This document shows, piece by piece, positions 43,601 through 51,714 of a stretch of DNA of 64,000 nucleotides. The translations under genes and the position numbers were made by a program. The notes under the pieces are model-generated. The model made no database searches. It was not told the DNA's origin and saw nothing but the letters and a program-made list of their open reading frames with translations. Each line of letters opens with the position of its first letter. Within the stretch, counting starts at the first letter, position 1. Source of the stretch: Actinoplanes xinjiangensis (GTDB lineage: Bacteria > Actinomycetota > Actinomycetes > Mycobacteriales > Micromonosporaceae). The DNA is taken from NCBI RefSeq assembly GCF_003148685.1, contig NZ_QGGR01000031.1, positions 48,537 to 112,536 on the forward strand, in the 5' to 3' direction.

Positions 43601-43678
43601 CCGCTGTGGCCAGCGGAGATCCCGGCCCTCGCGGTGCAGCCGGAGCCGTACCCGGTGCGGCAGCAGGCCGTCGTGTGA
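40616..43678 (+). CDS. membrane c-di-GMP enzyme: PAS-GGDEF-EAL
   Basis: This encodes 1020 residues from ATG 40616, with GGAG 6 nt upstream. About nine membrane helices fill residues 1-320. A GAF-like stretch (320-455) and a PAS domain (460-570, ending TLRDVTERR) follow. The GGDEF domain has an intact MGGDEF near residue 657 but no RxxD inhibitory site. The EAL domain has EAL (about 788), LEITES, IDDFGTGYSSL (about 911), KLDKSFI and AEGIE, so all main catalytic residues are kept. It could both make and degrade c-di-GMP, with direction set by the membrane or PAS input. Confidence 0.95.
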   Translation: MSTRVARACFGAWTLVLTCVYYAFPDAHLYSWAALGYSCAIAVLVGVRLNRPRRRLPWYLISASIACFTTGDSAYNLIIELGGEPDFPGVADFFYLAFYPLLTAGLLMMIRTRNSGDANRSALLDALVPTVGLGLLAWVYWIAPFTRSDHLSMLEKLVSIGYPLGDVLVLAMILRMFTGSGKRLDSVATFGIAMVGLLISDVFYGQSQLNSAWALGGPVDLGWIVFYSAMGYAALRPGMGSLTEPIERPNPGMGSHRLFWLSTAALIAPAVLALQYMQGREAEIARGGVVDAPVIAAAAALMFLLVLARVADLAQAQRQAGSRERALREAGSLLFAAATEEDVTRAVKEAVARLMPTDQPYHLQFLPPAEGLAGETSVRRIAAADLPDGFTSGGFTHVVHAMQRLSGHRTGRLVIGASDPVLHLLLPAFETLSSQIAVVLERIELTAEVSRREGETWFRTLIQSAADVILILDANGTIRYATPSAETLFGDDPTGSPLAGLIADGSQEALREILFRIRSGVGDLDDIQLTGVRADGRPVEIECDLRDLRNDPTVAGLVVTLRDVTERRGLEKDLTHQAFHDALTGLANRVLLKDRLEQAFCVAERDGATLGVLFVDLDDFKEVNDTLGHAIGDQLLLAVAQRISANIGKGSTAARMGGDEFAVLVEQSDSVDAAEQVAAALVEALAVPVEVTDGNGGTHMISAKCSVGVATNRDAETATELLRHADLALYLAKGNGKGGWQRYQNDLHTAMMQRLEMRTALHEAIEDEQFVLQFQPIVELVDQRITGVEALVRWQHPVKGLLGPYHFVEAAEESGAIVGIGGWVLRDALRQFAQWKTENPETTLRYVSVNVSARQFRGADFAEQVSSALAETGARPEWLLLEITESLVLKDADKVLADLKALRAMGVRIAIDDFGTGYSSLSYLRQMPVDVLKLDKSFIDDILHSRQQHALVDAIVTLSHNLDLAVVAEGIEEAGQRAALDAMGCQYGQGYHFARPLWPAEIPALAVQPEPYPVRQQAVV

Positions 43679-43759
43679 CGACATCCGACAGTCGAACGTG
43701 TGGGTGGTTAGACGGATATCTACTGGCGCGGCGGCCCGGGAGGGGGCAGGGTCGGGGGT

Positions 43760-44425
43760 GTGCTGAACAACCCCGTGTGGGCCGCCCTCACCGGGCCGCA
43801 GGCGTGTTTCGCCGAGGCCGCGGGCAACGCCGCCCGATACCAGCCCGAGATCGCCCCGTTCGCCGCGCTCAGTGACCCCGCCGATCCGGCGGCCTGGCGC
43901 GACCTGGCCACGATCACCGACTATGCCGTGCTCACCGGCCCGCCGATCACCCCGCTGTCGGGGTGGGAGACCGACCGGGTGACGCCGGGCGTGCAGATGA
44001 TCGGTCAGAGCATGTCCGGGGTGGAGGACCCGGATGCCGTCCCGCTCACCGAGAAGGACGTCCCCGAGATACTCGACCTGGTCGCCCGGGCCGAGCCCGG
44101 TCCCTTCCTGAAACGAACCATCGACCTGGGCCGCTACCTCGGTATCCGGGACGCCGACGGCCGGCTGATCGCGATGGCCGGCGAGCGGTTCCGGATGCCC
44201 GGATGGACCGAGGTCAGCGCCGTCTGCACCGACCCGGAGCACCGCGGCAAGGGGCTCGGCGCCCGGCTCACGCTCGCGGTGGCGGCCGGCATCCTGGCCC
44301 GCGGCGAGCTGCCGTTCCTGCACGCGGTGCACGACAACGAGAACGCGATCCGCCTCTACGGCCGTCTCGGCTTCACCCACAGCGCCGACGTCATCTTCGC
44401 GTCGTACAGGTACAGCGCCCACTGA
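43760..44425 (+). CDS. GNAT-family N-acetyltransferase
   Basis: This encodes 221 residues from GTG 43760. The C-terminal half is an FR47-like GNAT domain: LGIRDADGRLIAMAGERFRMPGWTEVSAVCT, the acetyl-CoA loop DPEHRGKGLGARLTLAV, and HAVHDNENAIRLYGRLGF. The N-terminal 90 residues are a weak variant of the same fold. The acceptor substrate is unknown. It ends 10 bp before a tandem palindrome array. Confidence 0.9.
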   Translation: MLNNPVWAALTGPQACFAEAAGNAARYQPEIAPFAALSDPADPAAWRDLATITDYAVLTGPPITPLSGWETDRVTPGVQMIGQSMSGVEDPDAVPLTEKDVPEILDLVARAEPGPFLKRTIDLGRYLGIRDADGRLIAMAGERFRMPGWTEVSAVCTDPEHRGKGLGARLTLAVAAGILARGELPFLHAVHDNENAIRLYGRLGFTHSADVIFASYRYSAH

Positions 44426-44434
44426 TCTTCCCGG

Positions 44435-44609
44435 CTGGCGCCCACCGCTGTCTCAGCGCGGCTGAGACAACGGTGGCGACCAGCCACCGCAACCCGGCTG
44501 GTTCCCGCCGCTGTCTCACGGCGCTTGAGACAGCGGTGGCGGCCAGCCACCGCGACGCGGCTGGTTCCCACCACTGTCTTGCGGCGGGTGAGACAGCGGT
44601 GGGGGCCAG
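44435..44609. repeat. three tandem copies of a 49-bp palindromic element
   Basis: Copies lie at 44435-44483, 44498-44546 and 44561-44609, with an exact 63-bp period and 14-bp linkers (CCACCGCAACCCGG and a close variant). Each starts CTGG, ends CCAG and contains a CCACCGCTGTCTCA-type arm paired with a TGAGACAGCGGTGG-type arm. A fourth copy lies at 51504-51552. The array fills the gap between two convergent genes. Confidence 0.9.
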
Positions 44610-44713
44610 CTGGTGACCGTCGGATACGCCCGTGCGTCGCGTTGTCGGGCGGGACTGCCGCCTGCGTCGCGTGGGAGCCACGGGACCCTGTCCCTACCGC
44701 ACGAAATCGGGCT

Positions 44714-45895
44714 TTAGATCTGGCCGTGGTTGGGCGGCAGCTGGTCCGCGAGATCGTATGCGGCGATGTGGGTGTATTTGTAGTCGATCGGGTCGTGCAC
44801 GCTGTGCGTGCGCGCGTTGCGCCAGTGCCGGTCGAGGCCGTATTTCGCGGCGGCCGAGCTGGTGCCGCAGAGGGTGAACAGCTCCGAACCGGCCTCCAGC
44901 GCCACTTCGCTGCCGAACGCCTTCGCAGCGGCCACCGCGAGGGAGCCGCGCGCCGCGGCCTGCGCGTCGGCCGGGATCAAACCCACTTCCCCGAGGGTAC
45001 GGCCGGCCGACTCCAACAGTGCCTCGGCAGCGAGAACACGGGTCGCCAGGCGTCCGTAGCGGTGCCGCACGTGCGGGTCGTCGGTGGCGGCCGCCGCGCC
45101 GTGCCGGACCGCCTCGGTCGACGGGCGCGCCTTCTCCCGCAGGTAGGCGCGGGCGTCGCGCAGTGCCGCCCCGGCGATGCCCACCTCGATGGCCGTGTGC
45201 ACCAGCTGCGCCCGCGCGCCGAGCTGCTGCGGCACCTCGTAGGCGTGCGCGTAGTCGACGCGCAGCCCCGGCTCGACCGGAACCTGCCGGAACGTGGCCG
45301 TGCCACTGATCGTGGCACGCTGGCCGATCATGTCCCAGTCGGTGTCGACTCGGACCCCCTCGGCGTCGCGCGGGACCAGCGCCAGCACCAGCCGGTCGTT
45401 CTCGTCGAGGGCGCTGACCGCGATCCACGCGCTGGTCAGCGCACCGGTCGTGTAGTACTTGACGCCGTCGAGGAGCCCGCCGGTGATCCGGGTCCGCAGG
45501 TCCTGGGCGTGCGTGCCGCCGCGTTCGGCGAGGGCGTTGCCGAGCCGCCGGCCGGCCAGCACGTCACCGAGGATCCGCTTGCGGGCCTCCGGGCCGCCGT
45601 GCACCGCGAGGACGTCGACCATCAGGAAGTGGCCCTGCGGGACCTGGGCGATCGCCGGGTCGGCGGCGGCGATGATCCGGGTCACCTCGGCGAGGGTCTG
45701 CGGCCCGAGGCCGGGCCCGCCGTCGGCGGCCGGCACGGTGATGCCGAGCAGTCCGGAGGCGTCCAGGGCGGCGACCGCCTCGTGCGGTACGACGTCGGCG
45801 CCGTCGCGGTCGCGCTGGATCGCGCCCGGGATCAGGGCCTCGGCGAGCTGGTGGGCGGCGGTGACCGCCTCATCGTGGGTCTGGGGTACGGCCAT
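44714..45895 (-). CDS. SfnB/DszC-like flavin-dependent acyl-CoA dehydrogenase homologue
   Basis: This encodes 393 residues. The fold is that of acyl-CoA dehydrogenases, but the sequence groups with SfnB/DszC-type flavin monooxygenases of sulfur acquisition. Marks are GITVPAADGGPGLGPQTLAEV, QGHFLMVDVLAVHG, LAERGGTHAQDLRT, DWDMIGQRATISGT, and the C-terminal CGTSSAAAKYGLDRHWRNARTHSVHDPIDYK. The dehydrogenase catalytic Glu is absent, as expected for the monooxygenase group. It would use FMNH2 from a separate reductase to oxidise an organosulfur compound. No sulfur genes are next to it. Confidence 0.85.
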   Translation of the reverse strand: MAVPQTHDEAVTAAHQLAEALIPGAIQRDRDGADVVPHEAVAALDASGLLGITVPAADGGPGLGPQTLAEVTRIIAAADPAIAQVPQGHFLMVDVLAVHGGPEARKRILGDVLAGRRLGNALAERGGTHAQDLRTRITGGLLDGVKYYTTGALTSAWIAVSALDENDRLVLALVPRDAEGVRVDTDWDMIGQRATISGTATFRQVPVEPGLRVDYAHAYEVPQQLGARAQLVHTAIEVGIAGAALRDARAYLREKARPSTEAVRHGAAAATDDPHVRHRYGRLATRVLAAEALLESAGRTLGEVGLIPADAQAAARGSLAVAAAKAFGSEVALEAGSELFTLCGTSSAAAKYGLDRHWRNARTHSVHDPIDYKYTHIAAYDLADQLPPNHGQI

Positions 45896-45979
45896 CAGCC
45901 GATCCTAGGTACCGGCGGCCCTCAAGTGGCGCCGGGCGGGACCGATCTGCACCGGCGTCACATCCTGGGAGGAGGCGCC

Positions 45980-47503
45980 GTGCACACTCGGAGTCGACGG
46001 ATGCCGCTCCGGTGGCACCGCCGCCCGGCCGGTGGGCTGCCGCCGGTCCCGCTGGGGCTCGGCGTCCTCTATCTGGCCGCGCTGGTGATCTCCGTGGCCG
46101 ACCTGTTCTCGCCGCTGTCCTGGTATCAGCCGGCCGCCGAGTCCGCCCGGGTCGCGTTCGGGCTGTTCGGTCTGGTCGCCGCGGTGCGGGTGGCCCGGAT
46201 GCCGAACCTGCCGGCACGGCTGCGGCAGGCCTGGGGTGCGGTCGCCGCCTGCTTCGCGACCCTGGTCGTGACGGTTCCGCTGCTGATGGTCCTCGGCCCC
46301 GGGGGCGCCCACCCGCACTGGGACGACGCCACCCATGTGGTGTTCGTGGTGGCGCTGCTGATCGCGCTTCAGCGGTTCCCGCTGGCCCCGGCGAACCGCC
46401 GGGACCGGATCAAGGCCGGTGTCGACGCGCTGACCGTGATGGCCGGCGGCTCGGTGGTGCTCTGGTACACGGCGATCGGCCCGCTGGTGCAGCGTTCCGG
46501 CTTCTCCGCCGACGTCCTGTTCAGTGCGGCCGTCTACCCGCTCGCCGACCTGGCGCTGCTGTTCAGCGCGGCCCGGGCCCTGCTGCGCGGTGCCGGCGAG
46601 TCCGCACAGCGGCCGCTGCGGCTGCTCACCGCCGGCGCCCTGATCCTGTTCACCGGTGACGCGGTGCACGGCTTTGTGGACGGCCGAATGGGCTCCTGGC
46701 AGTTCATCTGCTGGATCACCGCCGACGCACTGCTCGCCGCTGCGGCCGTGGCGCAGGGGCGGACCGGGGCCGTCGCCGAGCGCCGCGACCCCGGGCCCGC
46801 GCGGTACCTGCCGTTCCTCGCGGTCGCCGTGGCGCCGGTGCTGATGCTCATCGAGGCCGCCCGCGACGGCGGGTTCGTCCCGTGGGGCGGGCTCGCCGTG
46901 GGCGGGGCGATGCTCAGTGTGCTGGTGCTCTACCGGCAGACGCTGGTGCAGCGGGAGAGCGACGAGCGCGCCCTCACCGACGCACTGACCGGGCTGGCCA
47001 ACCGCACCATGTTTCGTGAGACGTCCTACCAGGCCCTGGCCTGCGGCCGCCGGATGTCGATCCTGGTGATCGACATGAACGGGTTCAAGGAGATCAACGA
47101 CACCCTCGGGCACAAGGCCGGCGACCGGGTGCTGGCCGAGTTCGCCGGCGTGCTGCGGCAGTGCGTGCCCGCGCCGGGACTGCCGGCCCGGCTCGGCGGC
47201 GACGAGTTCGGGGTCGTGCTGCCGGAGATCAACAGCGCCGAGCAGGCGTACGAGGTGGCCGGCCGGATCGCCGCGGCACTGGGCCCGGTCATGCTCGACG
47301 GCCGGCTGATCACCCTCGCCGCCGGCATCGGCGTGGCCGTCAGCGGACCCGGCGAACTCACCCACGACGAGATCGTGCACCGCGCCGGCCTGGCCATGTA
47401 CCGGGCCAAGTCACTCGGCCCGGAGACCCGCTGGGCGATCTGGCAGGAGTCCCTGGAACCCGCCGCGGCGGCACCCGGCGCCGAACTTCCGGCCGCGGCC
47501 TGA
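45980..47503 (+). CDS. membrane diguanylate cyclase (GGDEF)
   Basis: This encodes 507 residues from GTG 45980, with GGGAGGAGG 6 nt upstream; longer frames run back through the divergent gene and are not real. About nine membrane helices occupy residues 15-320, similar in layout to the GGDEF-EAL protein nearby. The cytosolic GGDEF domain has DALTGLANRTMF, DMNGFKEINDTLGHKAGD, the active site RLGGDEFGVVL and MYRAKS. No RxxD inhibitory site precedes GGDEF. It should synthesise c-di-GMP. The paralogous N-terminal membrane domains suggest the two enzymes sense related cues. Confidence 0.93.
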   Translation: MHTRSRRMPLRWHRRPAGGLPPVPLGLGVLYLAALVISVADLFSPLSWYQPAAESARVAFGLFGLVAAVRVARMPNLPARLRQAWGAVAACFATLVVTVPLLMVLGPGGAHPHWDDATHVVFVVALLIALQRFPLAPANRRDRIKAGVDALTVMAGGSVVLWYTAIGPLVQRSGFSADVLFSAAVYPLADLALLFSAARALLRGAGESAQRPLRLLTAGALILFTGDAVHGFVDGRMGSWQFICWITADALLAAAAVAQGRTGAVAERRDPGPARYLPFLAVAVAPVLMLIEAARDGGFVPWGGLAVGGAMLSVLVLYRQTLVQRESDERALTDALTGLANRTMFRETSYQALACGRRMSILVIDMNGFKEINDTLGHKAGDRVLAEFAGVLRQCVPAPGLPARLGGDEFGVVLPEINSAEQAYEVAGRIAAALGPVMLDGRLITLAAGIGVAVSGPGELTHDEIVHRAGLAMYRAKSLGPETRWAIWQESLEPAAAAPGAELPAAA

Positions 47504-47529
47504 TTGCCTCGTCTCGTTACGTTGGCGGC

Positions 47530-47889
47530 ATGGTCACACCGGACGTGCCCCGGCGCAGCGACGGCATCCTGTCCGCCTTCCGCATCGAGACGGGTCCGGA
47601 GCCACGGATCACCTTCCGCGGGTGTACGGACGGGGCGTGTACCGCGTCGGCACCGTACGCGGCACTGTCCGACCTGGTCGCGCACTTCGCGTCGCTGCCG
47701 CTGCTGCGGGCCGCCCCGGACGGCAGCAGCGACTGGGAACGGCTCGTGCACTACCTGCGGGAGCTGGCCCGTACCGGCGAACTCACCGCCGAACTGGAGA
47801 TCAGGGTGGCCCGCGACCGGGTGGCCGCCCACTTCGCCGCGGCGACTGACAGGTTTATGCCAGACCCGTCGGATCCGATGGGCGGATGA
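47530..47889 (+). CDS. small protein of unknown function
   Basis: This encodes 119 residues from ATG 47530. The sequence has GILSAFRIETGPEPRITFRGC, CTASAPYAALSDLVAHFASLPLLR and a helical C-terminal half. No signal peptide or known motif is visible. Its stop overlaps the ATG of the haloperoxidase-like gene by 4 bp, so the two are translationally coupled and may act together. Confidence 0.65.
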   Translation: MVTPDVPRRSDGILSAFRIETGPEPRITFRGCTDGACTASAPYAALSDLVAHFASLPLLRAAPDGSSDWERLVHYLRELARTGELTAELEIRVARDRVAAHFAAATDRFMPDPSDPMGG

Positions 47890-49127
47890 AACGTGCACTG
47901 GCACTGTTGCTGTCCGCCGTACTGGCGCCGCTGGCCGTCCCGGCGGCCGCGGCGGCCACCCCCGAGAACGACGCCGTCATCACCTGGAACACATATGCCC
48001 AGACCGCGATCTGGGAGGTCGCCCGCGAGAACCCGTGGGTGCAGAGCCGCAGCTTCGCGATGGTCCAGGGCGCCGTCTACGACGCGGTCAACGCCATCGC
48101 CGGGCAGCCGTACCAGCCGTATCTGTCGGCGCCCCGCACCACCGGCCGCGAATCGACCGACGCCGCGGTCGCCGCCGCCGCCCACCGGGTGCTCACCGCC
48201 CTGTTCCCGGCCCAGCGCGACCGGCTACGGACCCAGTACGACGACTACCTCACCGGCATCCCGGACGGCCGGGCCGAACGTTCCGGCATCGCCGTCGGCG
48301 AACGCACCGCCGACGCCATGCTCGCCGCACGCGCGGGTGACGGCGTCTTCGGGGTCGAGGCGTTCCCGGTCGGCACCGAGCCGGGCCGGTGGCGGCCCAC
48401 CCCGCCCACGTTCGCCAACGCCGGAGCGTGGTCGGCCGACCTGCGGCCGTTCGTGCTGCCGCGCGCCGACCTGTTCCGGACCGCCGGGCCGCCCTCGCTG
48501 ACCGGTGCCGCGTACACCCGCGAGTTCGACGAGATCAAGGCGATCGGTGCGGTGAACAGTGCCACCCGTACCGCCGACCAGACCGACGCCGCCCGCTGGT
48601 GGCACGACCGCCGGCTCGGCCAGTGGGAGATCAACCGGCAGCTCGCCGTCACCCAGCGGCTCGACACGGTGCAGACCGCCCGGCTGCTCGCCATGGTCAA
48701 CATCGCGGCGTCGGACGCCAACACCGCCTGCTTCAACGAGAAGCGGCACTGGGGCTTCTGGCGGCCGGTCACCGCGATCCAGCTGGCTGAGACCGACGGC
48801 AACCCGGACACCACCGGCGACCCGGCCTGGATGCCGCTGCTCATCACACCCGGCAGTCCCGACTACACGTCCGGGCACGGGTGCGCGACCGGTTCCAACA
48901 TGACGATGCTGCGGTTGTTCTTCGGCCGCGACGACATCCCGTTCCACGCGACCAGCGCCGACACCGGAACGACCCGCTACTTCACCGGCTTCTCCGACGC
49001 CCTTCACGAGCTGATCGACGCCCGGGTGTGGGGCGGCATCCACTTCCGCTCCGCCGACACCGCCGGTGCCGGGATCGGCGCCAAGACCAGTGTCTACCTC
49101 TATCTGCACGCTTTCCGTCGCCGCTGA
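47886..49127 (+). CDS. secreted vanadium-haloperoxidase/PAP2-like protein
   Basis: This encodes 413 residues. A Sec signal (MKRALALLLSAVLAPLAVPAAAAA) begins it. The C-terminal half carries the vanadate/phosphate-binding pattern of vanadium-dependent haloperoxidases and PAP2 phosphatases: EKRHWGFWRPVTAI, SPDYTSGHGCATGSNM and ARVWGGIHFRSADTAG. The N-terminal helical part (VQGAVYDAVNAIAG) also fits bacterial haloperoxidase homologues. It may halogenate or act as a phosphatase outside the cell; sequence alone cannot decide. It is coupled to the small gene upstream. Confidence 0.85.
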   Translation: MKRALALLLSAVLAPLAVPAAAAATPENDAVITWNTYAQTAIWEVARENPWVQSRSFAMVQGAVYDAVNAIAGQPYQPYLSAPRTTGRESTDAAVAAAAHRVLTALFPAQRDRLRTQYDDYLTGIPDGRAERSGIAVGERTADAMLAARAGDGVFGVEAFPVGTEPGRWRPTPPTFANAGAWSADLRPFVLPRADLFRTAGPPSLTGAAYTREFDEIKAIGAVNSATRTADQTDAARWWHDRRLGQWEINRQLAVTQRLDTVQTARLLAMVNIAASDANTACFNEKRHWGFWRPVTAIQLAETDGNPDTTGDPAWMPLLITPGSPDYTSGHGCATGSNMTMLRLFFGRDDIPFHATSADTGTTRYFTGFSDALHELIDARVWGGIHFRSADTAGAGIGAKTSVYLYLHAFRRR

Positions 49128-49204
49128 CCGTTGACCGTCGCGCCGGTGCCGGTCACGGCATCGGCGCGGGTTGCGGCTTGCGTTCGGGTCAGGGGATCCT
49201 CGCT

Positions 49205-49293
49205 CGTCAGGCGCCGGTACTCGTCACGGCCCCCTTGTTCGTCAGACGCCGGTATTCGTCACGCGCGCTCGTCAGGCGCCGGCGCTCGTCACG
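49205..49293. repeat. three copies of a 24-bp repeat
   Basis: A 24-bp unit starting CGTCAGGCGCCGGTACTCGT is at 49205-49228, 49240-49263 and 49270-49293, with two or fewer changes per copy. Each unit starts with CGTCA and ends CGTCACG. Confidence 0.8.
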
Positions 49294-49294
49294 A

Positions 49295-49348
49295 TTGCGA
49301 TGCTTGTTGCGGTTGCGATGCTTGTTGCGGTTGCGATGCTTGTTGCGG
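49295..49348. repeat. three perfect 18-bp tandem repeats
   Basis: TTGCGATGCTTGTTGCGG is repeated three times head to tail at 49295-49312, 49313-49330 and 49331-49348. The copies are identical, which suggests recent expansion. Confidence 0.9.
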
Positions 49349-49565
49349 CGCCGGCCTCACCACGATCCCGGCACCGGTCACCGCTATCCGCCGCACCCGG
49401 GAATCCTATGCGGTGCACAGCCCGTACATAGATTTCGGTGGTGTTTCCCGACCCGGTTTGATCTTTTTTGTTCGGACACGAGAAATTCATGAACGTCATC
49501 ATCCAGCGACGTACGGCTCCCGTAGATCTGTGTGGTCCGAATCGGACGACGCAAAGGAGCCGTTC

Positions 49566-50204
49566 ATGCGCCTCTCCCCCCGTCCCTTCATGGTCGGCCT
49601 CACCGCCGCCCTGATCACTATCGGTCTACTGGCTTCCCCGGCCGAGGCCGCCCCCACCGGGATCCCGTCGAAGTCCACGGCCCAGACCTACCTCACCGCG
49701 CTGACCGTCGCCGCCGAGGCCAACGCGAGCACCTACGATCGTGACCTGTTCCCCCACTGGATCACCATCTCCGGAACCTGCAACACCCGCGAGACGGTAC
49801 TGAAGCGCGACGGCACGAGCGTGGCCGTCAGTTCGGCGTGCGCCGCCACCTCCGGCTCGTGGTACTCCCCCTACGACGGCGGCACCTGGACCGCGGCTTC
49901 CGACGTCGACATCGACCACGTGGTACCGCTCGCCGAGGCGTGGCGATCCGGTGCCAGCGCGTGGACCACCAGCCGCCGGCAGAGCTTCGCCAACGACCTG
50001 ACCCGCCCGCAGCTGATCGCGGTCACCGACAACGTCAACCAGTCCAAGAGCGACCAGGACCCGTCGACGTGGCAGCCGTCGATCACGTCGTACCGGTGCA
50101 CCTACGCCAAGATGTGGATCGCGGTGAAGTACCACTACTCGCTGACCCTCCAGTCGACCGAGAAGACCGCGCTCCAGACCATGCTCAACAGCTGCTCCAG
50201 CTGA
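49566..50204 (+). CDS. secreted HNH-family nuclease
   Basis: This encodes 212 residues from ATG 49566, with AAAGGAG 6 nt upstream. A Sec signal (MRLSPRPFMVGLTAALITIGLLASPAEA) precedes the mature protein. The HNH core is DVDIDHVVPLAEAWRSGASAW followed by RQSFANDLTRPQLIAVTDNVNQSKSDQDPSTW, a pattern shared by secreted actinobacterial HNH proteins. Cys pairs (GTCN, SACA, YRCT, NSCS) suggest disulfides. It should cut extracellular DNA or RNA for nutrition or competition. It is monocistronic, with a terminator 35 bp after it. Confidence 0.9.
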   Translation: MRLSPRPFMVGLTAALITIGLLASPAEAAPTGIPSKSTAQTYLTALTVAAEANASTYDRDLFPHWITISGTCNTRETVLKRDGTSVAVSSACAATSGSWYSPYDGGTWTAASDVDIDHVVPLAEAWRSGASAWTTSRRQSFANDLTRPQLIAVTDNVNQSKSDQDPSTWQPSITSYRCTYAKMWIAVKYHYSLTLQSTEKTALQTMLNSCSS

Positions 50205-50527
50205 TCCCTCAGCCCAAGCTGATCACCCCGGTCCCGAGCCCGCGCTTTCGGCGCGGGTGACGACTCCGCTCCGGCTGAGCCGGCAGCTCCAGCTAAGCCG
50301 TCACCGGAAGCGGAACAGAACGCCGGATCCGGAGGGTGGCCTTCCCGCCGCCCTCCGGGCACCCCGCTATACGGCGGTCCACAATGGCGACGTTGTGGTC
50401 GGTCACAGCGCGGCTCAGCGACGCCGATCCGGCCGGCCGCTCCGCAAACCGCGAGCCGGCACCCTCCCGACGCCCGTCCCGGCTGCCGCATGCTGTCGGC
50501 CCACCGGGTGTCGCCGAATGCGGTCGC
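50205..50527. other. 323-bp gap after the nuclease gene
   Basis: Besides the terminator at 50239-50257 I see no gene or repeat here. The flanking genes are convergent, so no promoter is required. Confidence 0.5.
50239..50257 (+). terminator. terminator hairpin after the HNH gene
   Basis: CCCGCGC (50239-50245) pairs with GCGCGGG (50251-50257) around TTTCG. It lies 35 bp past the stop codon; no T-run follows. Confidence 0.7.
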
Positions 50528-51124
50528 CTACCGCGTCTCGGAGAGTCGATGTTCCAGGTAGGCGCGACATTCCGGCCATTCCTCGACCACCACCGAGAAC
50601 AAGGCTGAATCCCGCAACCGCCCCTCCTCGCCCGGAACCCAGGATCGCGACCAGTTCCGGAGAACACCCTCGAAACGGGCGCCGACCCCGGCGATCGCGA
50701 TCCGTGACCGAGCGTTGCGGGCGTCGGTGCTCAATCCCACCCGCAGCGCGCCCCATCCCTCAAAAGCTTGCTTGAACAGCAGATACTTGGCCTCCAGGTT
50801 GATCCCGGACCGTTGAGCCGACGCGGCCAGCCAGGTGAACCCGACGTCGATCGCGGTGAGCGGCTCACCCCGCGGATCCCAGTAGGCGGTCGCACCGACC
50901 ACCCGGCCGCTCCGCCGACAGATCTGTGCGTACGGCGCGAGGCCGGTCCGGGCGATCTGTTCGGCGATGTAACCGTCGACGGTCGCAGCGGTCGGTACCA
51001 GCGTCCACTCGTAGGAGTCCCGCGACTCCTCGGCGGCCGCGGCCAGGCCGGCGGCGTGACTCGGGGCCAGCGGTTCCAGACGAACGAGACGGCCCTGGAG
51101 AACAGGATGATCCAGACGAGTCAT
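50528..51124 (-). CDS. RimJ/RimL-type GNAT acetyltransferase
   Basis: This encodes 198 residues from ATG 51124, with GAGGGG 6 nt upstream. The layout is that of RimJ/RimL-like GNATs: LQGRLVRLEPLAPSHAAGLAAA, VVGATAYWDP, TAIDVGFTWLAASAQRSGINLEAKYLLFKQAFE, LRVGLSTDARNARSRIAIAGVGARFEGVLR and a final RDSALFSVVVEEWPE. It should acetylate an amino group on a protein N-terminus or small molecule. It is a single gene. Confidence 0.9.
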   Translation of the reverse strand: MTRLDHPVLQGRLVRLEPLAPSHAAGLAAAAEESRDSYEWTLVPTAATVDGYIAEQIARTGLAPYAQICRRSGRVVGATAYWDPRGEPLTAIDVGFTWLAASAQRSGINLEAKYLLFKQAFEGWGALRVGLSTDARNARSRIAIAGVGARFEGVLRNWSRSWVPGEEGRLRDSALFSVVVEEWPECRAYLEHRLSETR

Positions 51125-51714
51125 GAGGGTCCCCTCGGGGTCGCGGCTTGCCCGGCGCGGCACGCACCGGACCCGGTCATCACCCGGGGCACCCCGCCCA
51201 CGTAGCGGAGGGTTGCCGGCCAGCGAGCCGGGGCTTGACGCTGGCGCTCATGACCTTCGCGCAACATACCAGCGTCGGTCCCGCGTGGGCTTCCGGTTTC
51301 CCTCCGCGCAGACACTCACCGACGACGGCCCTCTCACCGTCGGGGTCCTTTGCGGGTGGCTCACGCCGGGCGACAACCCGATGAACGTCAAGCAGTTCAT
51401 GGCGACCAGCACCCGGGACGGCTTCAACCCCCCGGTGCCCGGCAGTCCAGGAGATCGCCGGGAGGCGGGCCCGGACCCTGAGCCCGCAAGCTCGGCATTC
51501 CGGCTGGTCGTCACCGCTGTCTTGAGACCTCTGAGACAGCGGTGACGACCAGCCGGACAGATCCACGGTCACCCGCACACACCGGAACCCGGACACTGCC
51601 GTCACATGTGCCTCTCGGAGCGGCTCCCGAACCCGGAGCGGCTGCTGTCGCCGCGGACGGGTCGCGGACCCCGCCGTGGACACGTTAGATCTCACCGCGG
51701 ACACGATGGACTCG
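51125..51714. other. 590-bp intergenic region with a REP copy and minisatellite
   Basis: There is no convincing gene. It contains the fourth copy of the 49-bp palindrome and, from about 51680, a 21-bp minisatellite that continues into the DacB-like gene. Confidence 0.6.
51504..51552. repeat. fourth copy of the 49-bp palindromic element
   Basis: It starts CTGG, ends CCAG and is again 49 bp. With CCGG flanks on both sides the stem is a perfect 22 bp; the CACCGCTGTC and GACAGCGGTG arms match the array at 44435-44609. Confidence 0.88.

Larger units (their letters stand above)
49128..49565. other. 438-bp intergenic region with repeats and an AT-rich end
   Basis: There is no convincing gene. Two repeat sets occupy 49205-49348 and are listed separately. 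The last 130 bp before the nuclease gene are much richer in A/T than the window average and probably hold its promoter. Confidence 0.6.

Noticed and set aside
44435..44609. CRISPR array
   Set aside because: The 63-bp period comes from long palindromes with near-identical 14-bp linkers, not short repeats with unique spacers, and no cas gene is near.
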